Assembly (NCBI GenBank): GCA_963848495.1
Contig: CAWKDV010000004.1
Location: forward strand, 1-64,000
Origin: JAICJR01 sp963848495
Lineage (GTDB): Bacteria > Actinomycetota > Thermoleophilia > Solirubrobacterales > Thermoleophilaceae
DNA: 64,000 nt
Reading direction: 5' to 3'
Shown piece after piece: positions 41,106-49,805 of the stretch. The number at the start of each line of letters is the position of its first letter. Within the stretch, counting starts at the first letter, position 1. The notes under the pieces were generated by a model. It was not told the DNA's origin. It did not search any database and saw only the letters and a program-made list of their open reading frames with translations. The position numbers were made by a program, and so were the translations under genes.

Positions 41106-41531
41106 CTACTGGGCCGGGGCCTGGTCGGGAATCGCGCCCAGCTGCTGCATCATCGTGAGCGAGTCGAACAGGCCCCAGTGCTCGGCGAACTGCCCGTCGC
41201 GGACGCGGAGCATGTCGAAGCCGTCCACCTCGAAGCGCCTGCCGGTCGGCGGCAGCCCCATGAACTCGCCCTCGTGCGTTCCGCTCATCGAGCCCCGGAC
41301 GCAGAGCAGGTCGCCGTCGACGATGATCTCGTGCGCGTCCATGCGCATGTCCGGAAAGGCGCCGCGGAAGAGGGTGAAGAACTGCCTGACCCCCGGCTTG
41401 CCGGGCTCGATCCCCGGGAACTCCTCGTGCTCGATCATGTCGTCTGCGACGACCTCGTCGATCACGTCGAAATTCCCGGCGCTGACCTCCGCATAGAAAC
41501 GGCGCACCAGGCTCTTCACGTCTTCGGACAT
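41106..41531 (-). CDS. SnoaL/NTF2-like small protein
   Basis: 141 residues. Pattern of the SnoaL-like polyketide cyclase/NTF2 fold: DVKSLVRRFYAEVSAGNFDVIDEVVADDMIEHE, GVRQFFTLFRGAFPDMRM, then GTHEGEFMGLPPTGRRFEVDGFDMLRVRDGQFAEHWGLFD. Such proteins bind or isomerise small molecules; here the ligand is unknown. ATG 41531 sits eight bases after AAAGG; ATG 41537 is possible. The hydrolase follows on the same strand. Confidence 0.83.
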   Translation of the reverse strand: MSEDVKSLVRRFYAEVSAGNFDVIDEVVADDMIEHEEFPGIEPGKPGVRQFFTLFRGAFPDMRMDAHEIIVDGDLLCVRGSMSGTHEGEFMGLPPTGRRFEVDGFDMLRVRDGQFAEHWGLFDSLTMMQQLGAIPDQAPAQ

Positions 41532-41619
41532 GGGCATGACCTTTCTCGTTCGGCGTCGGGAGCGGCGTGGCGATCGTAATGTCGGCCGCAGCGCGAAAGC
41601 AAGGCGCCGGCGGGGCGCG

Positions 41620-42252
41620 TCACGGGCGGCTGTCCGCCAACTCGTCCCTGATCGAGTCGAGGTCCGCGTCCTCGGCCGCCCAGGCGCGCGTGCGCGGGTC
41701 CTGCTCGAATGCGATCCCGATGTGCTCGACGGCGCCCTCGCGGTCGCCCGCCAGCGCGCGGAAGCAGGCCAGCACGTAGTGGAGCGTGCCGTTGTCGGGA
41801 TGGTCGGCCAGGCCCTCGGAGGCGATCGCGGTGGCGCGCTCGTAGTCGCCCGCGTCGTAGGCCGGCTGGGCGGCGTACCAGTACTCGAACGGCGACACCG
41901 GCAGCGCAGCGCCGGGGCGGCCGCCGACCACCAGCACCGTGGTGTTGGGTTCGGCCGCCACCGCCTCGCGCTTCTCGCCGGGAACGACGAACACGAGCGT
42001 GCCGGCCGGAGCGTCGAGCTGTTCGCCCTCGACCGTGAACGCGGCGCGGCCCTGCAGCACGATGTACAGCTCCTCGTGCGCACCCGCGCCGGCGCTGGTC
42101 TCGTCGTGGGACTCGATCAGCGAGTCGCCGGCGGCGTCAGCCGTATAGGCGTTGGCGGAGAAGCCGGTGATGCCAAAGGGGCGACGGATCGGGCGCCAGA
42201 CCCCGTCCTCCATCGGGATGCGCTCGAGGTCGTCGAGACGAGCGGTCCTCAG
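41620..42252 (-). CDS. Cupin-domain protein with C-terminal TPR-like helices
   Basis: 210 residues. The cupin is seen as GDSLIESHDETSAGAGAHEELYIVLQGRAAFTVEGEQLDAPAGTLVFV, and the helical end as AYDAGDYERATAIASEGLADHP and NGTLHYVLACFRALAGDREGAVEHI, a TPR-like pair. The frame is coding upstream of its first ATG (42213): LRTARLDDLERIP, a normal family N-terminus. The only codon available is CTG 42252, which overlaps the upstream TGA as CTGA, the geometry of ATGA/GTGA couplings. Ligand unknown. Confidence 0.75.
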   Translation of the reverse strand: MRTARLDDLERIPMEDGVWRPIRRPFGITGFSANAYTADAAGDSLIESHDETSAGAGAHEELYIVLQGRAAFTVEGEQLDAPAGTLVFVVPGEKREAVAAEPNTTVLVVGGRPGAALPVSPFEYWYAAQPAYDAGDYERATAIASEGLADHPDNGTLHYVLACFRALAGDREGAVEHIGIAFEQDPRTRAWAAEDADLDSIRDELADSRP

Positions 42253-42638
42253 AGCACGTTTCTGAGGTCGAAGGCGAACGGGTCCTCTTCGGGCGTGTCG
42301 AAGAAGCGCGGGTTCACGCACTCGAAGGCGTGGCCGTTGCCGTCGTAGGCCTTCTCGATGCTGAACTTGCACTGGGGCAGCGGCAGGCCGCTCATCTTCA
42401 CGCCGCCGTAGCCGTGACGCGTGCGCTGGGCCTCCTCGAACACCTCCACGTCGATCTCGCCGCGGAAGACCTTGTTCATGCAGCCCATGAAGCGCTTGCC
42501 CGTGTGCTCGTCGTCGTAGAGGTAGAGGTACGGGCAGCCCGCCTCGATGCAGCCGGACGGGATGTACGAGCCGGTCGCAGAACGCGCAGCACTGCCTGCA
42601 CTCGTGCGCGTTCTGGTTGGACTTGTGGCCCCAGGCAC
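42249..42638 (-). CDS. Cys-rich protein of unknown function, frame broken near 42573
   Basis: The 3' frame is well coding: GSYIPSGCIEAGCPYLYLYDD, RFMGCMNKVFRGEIDVEVFEEA, PLPQCKFSIEKAYDGNGHAFECVNPRFFD. Upstream of about 42573 coding sequence moves to another frame: GAWGHKSNQNAHECRQCCAFCD, with all third positions G or C. Together they give about ten cysteines including C-x2-CC-x2-C, which suggests metal or Fe-S binding. GTG 42638 is the listed start, but it is not in the upstream coding frame, so a second indel is likely. Its stop overlaps the cupin gene start. No family recognised. Confidence 0.55.
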   Translation of the reverse strand: MPGATSPTRTRTSAGSAARSATGSYIPSGCIEAGCPYLYLYDDEHTGKRFMGCMNKVFRGEIDVEVFEEAQRTRHGYGGVKMSGLPLPQCKFSIEKAYDGNGHAFECVNPRFFDTPEEDPFAFDLRNVL

Positions 42639-42678
42639 CGTTGCAGTTTAGACCGGAGTGGACGCGGGCCCGGCCGCT

Positions 42679-45600
42679 TTACGCAGCCGCTATTTCGACG
42701 CCCATCAAAGCCGCCAGCTCGGCCCTGCACTCGCTGGTGGCGGAGACGCGGTAGTCGGGTCCGAGCACCAGGCGGCGCTCGCCGATCATGAGCATCAGCT
42801 CGTGCTCGCCCGGGTTGTGGTGGACCACGTCCTTCAGCTCCTCGAGGAAGCTCGCGGCGACACCGCCCGGCACCGTCAGCGCTGATCCGCTTCGGGGGCG
42901 CGGCGGCCAGGTCGGCGGCCTCCTTCGCGCGCGCTCGACCTCCTCCTGGCTGGGCTCGAAGATCTCGACCTCCTGGACGACGAGCTTGGTCTCGCCCTGC
43001 TCCTTGTGGTCCACGCGGCCGCGCACGATCAGCACCTTGTCGTCGCCGATCTTGTCGGCGTTCGCGGCGTAGGCGGAGTTGAAGACGAGCATCTCGACCG
43101 AGCCCTCGAGGTCGTCGAGGGTGGCGAACATCATCGGCTCGCCCTTCTTGGTGCGGATCTTCTTCGACTCGGTGATCGTGCCGCCGACGGTGACCCACTC
43201 CCCGTCCTTCTTGCCGTCGAGCTCGGCGAGCGAGCACTCGACCCGCGCCCGCAGCGCCGCCCGCACCTCCTTCAGCGGGTGGCTCGAGAGGAACAGGCCG
43301 AGCGTCTCCTTCTCCATCGAGCCCCGCGCGACATGCGGTCGTCCGGCAGCGGCGGCACGGGCCGGTGGTGGCGCCCGCCGGCGAACGGCGAGGCGCCCCG
43401 GTCGCCGCCGGCGCGGGCTCCTCGAGGTCGAAGATCGATCCCTGCCCGAGCAGCGCGTCCTGCTGCGCCTTCTGGCCGGAGCCCTGGGCGTCCGGGAGGC
43501 ATCGACAGCATGCCGTTGCGCGTCGCGCCGGTGGAGTCGAGAGCGCCGCACTTCACGAGCGACTCGATCGCCTTCTTGTTCACCCGCTGGCAGTCGACCC
43601 GCTCGCAGAAGTCCCAGATCGAGCTGAACGGGCCCGCCGCTCTCGCGCGCGTCGAGGATCGCGTCCACCGCCGCGGCGCCCGACGTTCTTCACGGCGTCG
43701 AGCCCGAAGCGGATGTTGCCGCCGACGACCACGAAGTCGTGCCCCGACTCGTTCACGTCCGGCGGCAGCACCTCGATGCCCATCTCCTCGCAGCGGGAGA
43801 CGAAGAACGGCACCTTGTCCTTGGTGGACATCACCGAGGAGATCAGCGCCGCCATGTACTCGGCGGGGTAGTTGGCCTTGCAGCCAGGCGGTGCGGTAGC
43901 TGATCAGCCCGTAACAGGCCGCGTGCGACTTGTTGAACGAGTAGTCGGCGGCGCCTCGTTGACAGCCCAGAGCTGCTCGGATGACGTTCTCGGCCGTGCC
44001 GGTGGCGCGCGCGCCCCTCGAAGAACGCTCGCCATCGAGGCCATCTGCGCGCGGTCCTTCTTGCCGATCGCCTTGCGCAGGTCGTCCGCCTCGGGGCCGC
44101 TGAAGCCGGCGACCCCTTGGCGATCTGCATCGACTGCTCCTGGTAGAGGACCACCGAGTAGGTGGACTCGGTGATCTGCCGCAGGCGCTCGTCGATGTAG
44201 GCGGCGGCGTCCGGGATTGCGCTTGTTGCGCGCGTAGGTGTCGATGAAGCGCATCGCGCCCGGGCGGTAGAGCGCGTTGAGCGCGACCAGGTCCTCGAAC
44301 TCGGTGGGCCGCACCTTCCGGAGCGCCTCGCGCATGCCGTCGGACTCGAACTGGAACACGCCCGACCGAGTCGCCCCGCGCAGAGCATCTCGTAGGTGCT
44401 CGATGTCGTCGAGCGGCAGCGCGGCCATGTCCGGGCCGCTCGCCGGTCGGAGCGCTCGATGATGTCGAGCGCGGCCTCGATCACGTCGAGGTTGCGCAGG
44501 CCCGAGGAAGTCCATCTTCAGCAGGCCGATCTCCTCGATCGGCTTCATCGAGTACTGCGTGACCGTGCGGTAGGAGCGCCCGCCGTCCTCGTCCACCACG
44601 CCGCGGTCCTCGGCCAGCTGGAGCGGCACGATGTCGGTGAGCGGGACGGTCGGCGATCACGACCGCCGCCGCGTGGATCGACGAGTTGCGCACGGTGCCC
44701 TCGAGCCCGCGCGCGAGGTCGACGATCTCGCTTGCGCCTGCGGGTCCTCGTCGTACGCGCGCGCCAGCTCCTCGCCCGGCTTGAGGCAGTCCTCGAACGA
44801 CGGCGCCCGGCCCATGATCGGGTCCGGGATGAGCTTGGCCAGGCGATCGCCCGCGCCGTAGTCGTAGCCCAGGACGCGCGCGGCGTCGCGCGTGGCGGCG
44901 CGCGGGAACATGCGGCCGAACGTGATGATCTGGGCGACCGAGTCCGACCCGTACTTGTCGGCCACGTAGCGCATCACGCGGTCGCGCCCCTTCACCGAGA
45001 AGTCGATGTCGATGTCCGGCATCGAGATGCGCTCGGCGTTGAGGAAGCGCTCGAACAGCAGGTCGTACGCCAGCGGGTCGACGTCCGTGATCGTTCAGCG
45101 CGTAGGAGACGATCGAGCCGGCCGCCGAGCCGCGACCCGGCCCCACCGCGATGCCGTTGTCCTTGGCGAACTTGACGAAGTCCCAGACGATCAGGAAGTA
45201 GGCGTCGAAGCCCATCCGGCCGATGACCTCGAGCTCCGCCTCGAGCCGCTCGACCGCCTCGGCCGGCGGCGGATCGCCGTAGCGGCGGCGCAGGCCCGCG
45301 AGGGCCAGCTCGCGCAGGTACTCGCCCTCCGGCCGCCCGTCCGGCATCGGGTAGCGCGGGATCAGCATCTTGCCGAGCTCGATCTCGACCTCGCAGCGCT
45401 CGGCCACCTCCAGCGTGGTGGGCACCGCCTCCGGCCAGGCGGCGAACGAGCCCGCCATCTCGTCGTTGTCCTTCAGGAAGAACTCGTTGGTGTCGAAGCT
45501 GAGCTTCGGCTCGGCCAGCGTGGACTTGGTCTGCACGCAGAGCAGCGCGGCGTGGTGGTGGTAGTCCTCGCGGCGCAGGTAGTGCACGTCCGCCGTGCCC

Positions 45601-46208
45601 ACCAGCGGCCGCCCCACCTCGCGCGCGACGCGCACGATGCCCTCGTTGGCCTTGTCCTGATCCGCGATGCCGTTCGGCCTGCATCTCGAAGTAGACGTTC
45701 TCCGGGCCGAAGATGTGCATCAGGTCGTCGACGTGCGACGCGCGCCTCCGCCGGGTTGTCGTCCACCAGGCGGCGGCAGAAGCGCGACTGCAGGCAGCCG
45801 GTGAGGACGATGACGTCCTTCGAGTGACGCGACGAGCAGGTTGAGGTCGACGTTCGCCTTGCCGCGCTTGTAGCCCTCGAGGAAGCCCGCGGAGGTGAGC
45901 TTCACGAGGTTGCGGAAGCCCTCGTCGGTGGAGGCGAGCAGCGTGAGGTGGTTGCGCTCGTAGCGGACCGCCTCGGTCCTCGAGTCGTCCACCAAGTAGG
46001 CCTCGAAGCCGAGGATCGGCTTGATCCCGGCCTTCTTGCAGGCCTTGTAGAGCTCGACAGCCCCGTTCATCACCCCGTGGTCGGTGAGCCCGATGGCGGG
46101 CTGGCCGAACGCCGCCGCGCGCTCCACGAGGGAGTCGATCTTCGCGGCGCCGTCGAGCAGCGAGTACTCGGAGTGGACGTGGAGATGTACGGCCGGGCCG
46201 GAGGGCAT
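42679..46208 (-). CDS. dnaE: DNA polymerase III alpha subunit, broken by many frameshifts
   Basis: The replicative polymerase can be followed end to end across shifting frames. The PHP domain: VHLHVHSEYSLLDGAAKIDSL, GLTDHGVMNGAVELYKACKK. The palm: GPGRGSAAGSIVSYAL and MPDIDIDFSVKGRDRVMRYV. Then GTVRNSSIHAAAVVIA, LYQEQSMQIAKG, NKKAIESLVKCGALDSTGATR, the OB fold (WVTVGGTITESKKIRTKKGEPMMFATLDDLEG) and a C-terminal domain ending ALMGVEIAAA. At least fifteen frame switches occur, e.g. near 45832, 45742, 45676, 45093, 44648, 44503, 44215, 43690 and a compensating pair near 42933 and 42885. dnaE is essential, so sequence error is favoured. Summed length is about 1,175 residues, normal for DnaE1. Confidence 0.88.
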
Positions 46209-46216
46209 CGAGGCCC

Positions 46217-46222
46217 ATTATG
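46217..46222 (-). promoter_or_regulatory. -10-like element upstream of dnaE, CATAAT
   Basis: CATAAT ends eight bases before ATG 46208. One mismatch to TATAAT; spacing as in the leaderless set. Confidence 0.35.
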
Positions 46223-46286
46223 GAGTCGGGCTCGGAGCGAATCGCTCGGCCGCCGGGGCGTCCCTGCACTGTGCGGGAAAAGCTCG

Positions 46287-47678
46287 TCAGCCGGCGAGCG
46301 GCGGCCGCCGGTCCGCCCACGGCCGCGCGCGCTCGAGTTGCGCCGCCAGCGCCACGAGCGTCGCCTCATCGCCCGGCCGGCCCACGAGCTGGACCCCGAC
46401 CGGCATGCCGTCCTCGTCAAAACCGGCCGGCACGGACGCCGCCGGCTGGCCCGTGTAGTTCCACTGCGCCGTGTAGCAGACGTATGGCCGCCCGGCGTCG
46501 AAGGTGGCGAAGGCGCCCTTCCCGCGCGAGGCATCGGCCGCGCCCGGCTGGTGCGCCATCGCCGGCGTGAGGAGCACGTCGTGATCGGCGAACGGCTCCT
46601 GCAGGCGGGCGGCCACCGCCGGCTCGCGCTCGAGCGCCCGCCGCAACCGGCCGCCGCTCAGCCGCCTGCCGGCCGCCGCCATCCGGCGCGTGCGGCGCTC
46701 GGCCTGCTCGGCGGCGCCCAGGCGGTCGAAATCGCTCGCCACGCCGCCGAGGTAGCGCGGCATGATCAGGCCCAGCATCAGCGGGTAGCGAGGGTCGCGC
46801 TCGTCCACCTCGTGCCCCAGCGAGCGCAGCAGCTCCGCCGTGCGCGCAACTGCCGCCCGGGCAGCCGCCTGCGGCCGCGTGGGCAGCGAGGGCTTGAGCG
46901 AGACGGCGATCCGCAGCGGCCGCGGATCCGTGCGCGCCACGTCCGCCAGCGGGCGCTCGAACGGCACCTCGGCGAGCACGTCGGTGAGCAGCGCCACGTC
47001 GGCGACGCTGCGGCCGAGGCCGCCCAGCACGGTCAGGCCATGCCAGTGGTCCTCGTCGGGCGCGAGCGAGATGCGGCCCCGCTGCGGCTTGAGGCCGAAC
47101 AGCCCGCAGGCCGCAGCGGGCAGCCTGATCGACCCGCCGCCGTCGCTGCCGAGCGCCAGCGGCGCCATCCCCGCGGCCACCGCCGCCGCGCCGCCGCCGG
47201 TCGAGCCGCAGGTCGTGCGCGAAGGGTCCCAGGGGTTGCGCGTCGGCCCGTACGCCGCCGACTCGGTCATGTGGCCCCACATCGCCAGCTCGGGCAGGTT
47301 GGTCTTGCCGATGATCACGGCACCTGCGGCGCGCAGCCGGCGCACCGCCTCAGCGTCTGCGCCGGCCGGCGCCGCGATCGCCCCCAGGCCGTGGCGGGTG
47401 TCGAAGCCCGCCACGTCGAGGTTGTCCTTCACGGCCACAGGCACTCCGAGCAGGGGCGCCGCGTGGCCCGCGTCGAGGCGGCGCTGCGCGGCCTCGGCCT
47501 GCTCGAGCGCTCCCTCCACGTCGACGACCCGGAAGGCGTTCAGCTGCGGATCGAAGCGCTCGATCCGGCGCAGGCAGAGCTCGACCAGCTCGCGCGTGCC
47601 GAGCGCGCCCTCCCTCAACAGCTCGGTCTGGCGGGCCGCGCCCGCGAAGGCGATGTCCTCTGTGTCATGGGCGATCAT
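46287..47678 (-). CDS. Amidase-signature family hydrolase
   Basis: 463 residues. The Ser-cisSer-Lys triad is at Lys84 (VAVKDNLDVA), Ser159 (CGSTGGGAAA) and Ser183 (GGGSIRLPAA), spaced 75 and 24 residues as in GatA and other amidases. It differs from gatA at 15.2 kb and is not beside gatB/gatC, so it is a stand-alone amidase, perhaps acting on small amides or acylated amino compounds. ATG 47678 begins MIAHDTEDIAFAGAARQ, the usual N-terminal helix. Confidence 0.9.
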   Translation of the reverse strand: MIAHDTEDIAFAGAARQTELLREGALGTRELVELCLRRIERFDPQLNAFRVVDVEGALEQAEAAQRRLDAGHAAPLLGVPVAVKDNLDVAGFDTRHGLGAIAAPAGADAEAVRRLRAAGAVIIGKTNLPELAMWGHMTESAAYGPTRNPWDPSRTTCGSTGGGAAAVAAGMAPLALGSDGGGSIRLPAAACGLFGLKPQRGRISLAPDEDHWHGLTVLGGLGRSVADVALLTDVLAEVPFERPLADVARTDPRPLRIAVSLKPSLPTRPQAAARAAVARTAELLRSLGHEVDERDPRYPLMLGLIMPRYLGGVASDFDRLGAAEQAERRTRRMAAAGRRLSGGRLRRALEREPAVAARLQEPFADHDVLLTPAMAHQPGAADASRGKGAFATFDAGRPYVCYTAQWNYTGQPAASVPAGFDEDGMPVGVQLVGRPGDEATLVALAAQLERARPWADRRPPLAG

Positions 47679-47826
47679 GCCGCGACCGTACGGCCGCAAG
47701 GAGCCCGTCGCATCGGGCGAACGCCCTATTCGGCCCAGGGCCTGCGCGCCAGCCTCCGTTTTGACCGACCGCCTCTGGGAACCCCTTTGGAAGGAACAGG
47801 CGGGGAGAGAACAAGGAGGGAGACGC

Positions 47827-48390
47827 ATGTCCACAGGCTTGATAGTCGCCATAGTCGTCGTTGCCGTCGTCGTCCTGCTCGCACTGCTGGTCCTCATGCC
47901 TCGCATGCGCGAGCGCGGCCGCATCAGGCGCCGCGAGCGCCTGCTCGAAGAGCGCCGGCAGCAGGCTGCCACGGAGCATCGCCAGCTGGCCGAGACGCGC
48001 GCCCAGAGCGCCGAGGCGGCCGAGCAGCGGGCTCGCGTGGCCGAACAGGAGGCTCGCCGCGAACGCGCAGAGGCGGAGCTGCACCGCGAGCGCGCCACCG
48101 CGTCGGAGCGCGGGATGGCCGACCACGAGCTGATTGGGGACGACGAGCGCGACCAGTTCGCAGGTACGTCGGCCGTGGCCGACGACGAGCGCCGGACTGA
48201 GATCCTCGACACGGACAGCGAGCGTACGAGCGCCTACGACGAGGGTGGCCAGGCCGCCCGCGAGCCGGTCCGCGCCGACGAGTTCGACGAGGGCCGCGTG
48301 GACGAGCAGCGCCGCAGCGGCAACGGTGGGATGCTCGGGCGCTTCCGCAGGCGGCCGGCGAGCAGCCGCGAGCCGACCCCGCGGACCTAG
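47827..48390 (+). CDS. Single-pass membrane protein with cytoplasmic coiled coil
   Basis: 187 residues. Residues about 4-26 are one transmembrane helix. Residues 28-105 are highly charged, Arg/Glu/Ala-rich heptads (RRERLLEERRQQAATEHRQL and onwards) predicted as a coiled coil. The rest is an acidic, probably disordered tail ending basic (GRFRRRPASSREP). AAGGAGG lies about seven bases before ATG 47827. Function unknown. The stop overlaps the convergent GFA-family gene stop as CTAG. Confidence 0.7.
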   Translation: MSTGLIVAIVVVAVVVLLALLVLMPRMRERGRIRRRERLLEERRQQAATEHRQLAETRAQSAEAAEQRARVAEQEARRERAEAELHRERATASERGMADHELIGDDERDQFAGTSAVADDERRTEILDTDSERTSAYDEGGQAAREPVRADEFDEGRVDEQRRSGNGGMLGRFRRRPASSREPTPRT

Positions 48391-48809
48391 CCGCGGGGCT
48401 TGCCCTCGGCGAAGCGCTCGAGACCGTCGTCAGGGATCGGCTCCCAGGGAGCCGCATAGGCGACGAACGCGCGCCAGCTCGGCCGCACTCCGGGATCGGA
48501 GTCGAACGCCCCCAGGCGGATGCTCATCTGCCTGGGGTCGTCCGGGTTGCGGCTGAAGAGGTGGGCGCCGCACTCGCGGCAGAAGCACTTCTCGAAGCCG
48601 CCGTCGGGGTGCCGCCAGGCCTTCACGAGCTGCTCGCCGCTGACGAGGCGGAAGCTGCCGCCGTCGATCCGCGCCTGCACGGACGAGCCGGTGCCGGTGC
48701 GGCCCTGGCAGCGCGTACAGTGGCAGTAGCCGGCCCTGGTGGGCGGCTCGCTGAGCTCGAAGCGCACGCCCCCGCAGAGGCAGCCGCCGGTGATCGCCTC
48801 GCTCGTCAT
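48387..48809 (-). CDS. GFA-family (CENP-V-like) zinc protein
   Basis: 140 residues. Cys pairs typical of the glutathione-dependent formaldehyde-activating-like fold: GGCLCGGVRFEL, YCHCTRCQGRTGTGSS and CFCRECGAHLFSRNPDD, binding two structural or catalytic zincs. Few members have proven activity, and actinobacteria generally lack glutathione, so the enzymatic name is not applied. Starts at ATG 48809. Confidence 0.88.
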   Translation of the reverse strand: MTSEAITGGCLCGGVRFELSEPPTRAGYCHCTRCQGRTGTGSSVQARIDGGSFRLVSGEQLVKAWRHPDGGFEKCFCRECGAHLFSRNPDDPRQMSIRLGAFDSDPGVRPSWRAFVAYAAPWEPIPDDGLERFAEGKPRG

Positions 48810-48834
48810 CGACTGCCCGCAGTGTGCCAGGCCG

Positions 48835-49719
48835 TCAGCCGCCGAGGATCGTGAGGTCCATGCGGCTCAGCCGCTCGGGATCGGAGAGCGCGTCGATGGC
48901 GACGATCTTGCCGCCCCGCACCGTGAAGCCCATCACCGAGAACACCCGCCCGCGCGGTGCCACCACCACGCCCGCGGCCCCGTTGACGAGCGCCGGGCGC
49001 ACGAACGGCGACAGCTGCGCGTAGGTGAACGCGCGCGCCGCCACAGCGCGGGCGCCGTGGACCACCGCGGTGGCGCTTGGCCGGGCCTCGCCGCCGTCCG
49101 AGTGCAGGACCACGTCCTCGTCAAGCACCGCGACGAGCGCCTCGAAGTCGCCCTCGCGGGCGGCCGCGAAGAAGGCGTCGACCACGCGCCGCTGCTCGCC
49201 GAGGTCGGCGTCCGGCACGGTGGGCTGGCCCTGCACGCGGCGGCGCGCCCGGCTCGCAAGCTGTCGCGCCGCTTCAGGCGAGCGCTCCACGATCGGCGCG
49301 ATCTCGTCGAAGGGCATGCCGAACATGTCGTGGAGGACGAACGCCAGCCGCTCCGCCGGCGCCAGCGTCTCGAGCACCACGAGCAGCGCCAGGCCGACGC
49401 TGTCCGCCAGCACCGCCTCGTGCTCGGGGTCGACCCCCGCCGCCGGGCTCACCACCGGCTCCGGCACGTGCACGCCGAGCGGCTCCTCCGCCCGCCGGCG
49501 GCGCGAGCGCAGCATGTTCAGGGACATGCGCGCGACGACGGTCGTGAGCCACGCGTCGAGGTTCTCGATGGCGTCCGCCTCCGACCTGCTCAGCCGCAGC
49601 CAGGCCTCCTGCACGGCGTCGTCCGCCTCGCTCAGCGACCCGAGCATCCGGTAGGCCACCCTGCGCAGGTGACCGCGCTGGCGCTCGAAGCGCTCAGCCA
49701 GCCAGTCCTGTTGGTCCAT
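48835..49719 (-). CDS. ECF41-type sigma factor with SnoaL-like C-terminal domain
   Basis: 294 residues. Sigma region 2 spans QQDWLAERFERQRGHLRRVAYRMLGSLSEADDAVQEAWLRL, region 4 is FVLHDMFGMPFDEIAPIVERSPEAARQLASRARRRV. Residues about 185-294 form a SnoaL-like domain (RRVVDAFFAAAREGDFEALVAVLDEDVVLHSDGG) ending DPERLSRMDL, the place of the NPDKL-like motif of ECF41. In that group the tail controls activity in place of an anti-sigma factor. ATG 49719 has GGAGG upstream. It diverges from an NAD-binding oxidoreductase, the kind of partner ECF41 genes keep. Confidence 0.92.
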   Translation of the reverse strand: MDQQDWLAERFERQRGHLRRVAYRMLGSLSEADDAVQEAWLRLSRSEADAIENLDAWLTTVVARMSLNMLRSRRRRAEEPLGVHVPEPVVSPAAGVDPEHEAVLADSVGLALLVVLETLAPAERLAFVLHDMFGMPFDEIAPIVERSPEAARQLASRARRRVQGQPTVPDADLGEQRRVVDAFFAAAREGDFEALVAVLDEDVVLHSDGGEARPSATAVVHGARAVAARAFTYAQLSPFVRPALVNGAAGVVVAPRGRVFSVMGFTVRGGKIVAIDALSDPERLSRMDLTILGG

Positions 49720-49720
49720 C

Positions 49721-49746
49721 GTCACATACCTCCGTCGAGTGGGGTC
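49721..49746 (+). promoter_or_regulatory. Candidate ECF promoter: GTCACA-N15-GGGTC, towards the oxidoreductase gene
   Basis: GTCACA at 49721-49726, fifteen bases, GGGTC at 49742-49746; start codon 60 bases further. The same motif with identical spacing occurs on the other strand. Written as GTCACA-N16-GGTC it is one base from the TGTCACA-N16-CGTC consensus I recall for ECF41. Confidence 0.6.
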
Positions 49747-49754
49747 GTAGAGAT

Positions 49755-49780
49755 GACCCGACACACACGCTCGTTGTGAC
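49755..49780 (-). promoter_or_regulatory. Candidate ECF promoter: GTCACA-N15-GGGTC, towards the sigma gene
   Basis: Minus-strand GTCACA at 49780-49775, fifteen bases, GGGTC at 49759-49755; sigma start codon 36 bases further. This suggests autoregulation. The two elements face each other as an interrupted inverted repeat. Confidence 0.58.
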
Positions 49781-49805
49781 GAGCCCCCCAAGGAGGACAC
49801 GAATC

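Noticed and set aside
47758..47782. GTTT-N15-GGGAAC upstream of the coiled-coil gene, resembling a general-stress sigma promoter
   Set aside because: The -10 part differs from GGGTA, and a single near match in GC-rich sequence is weak support.
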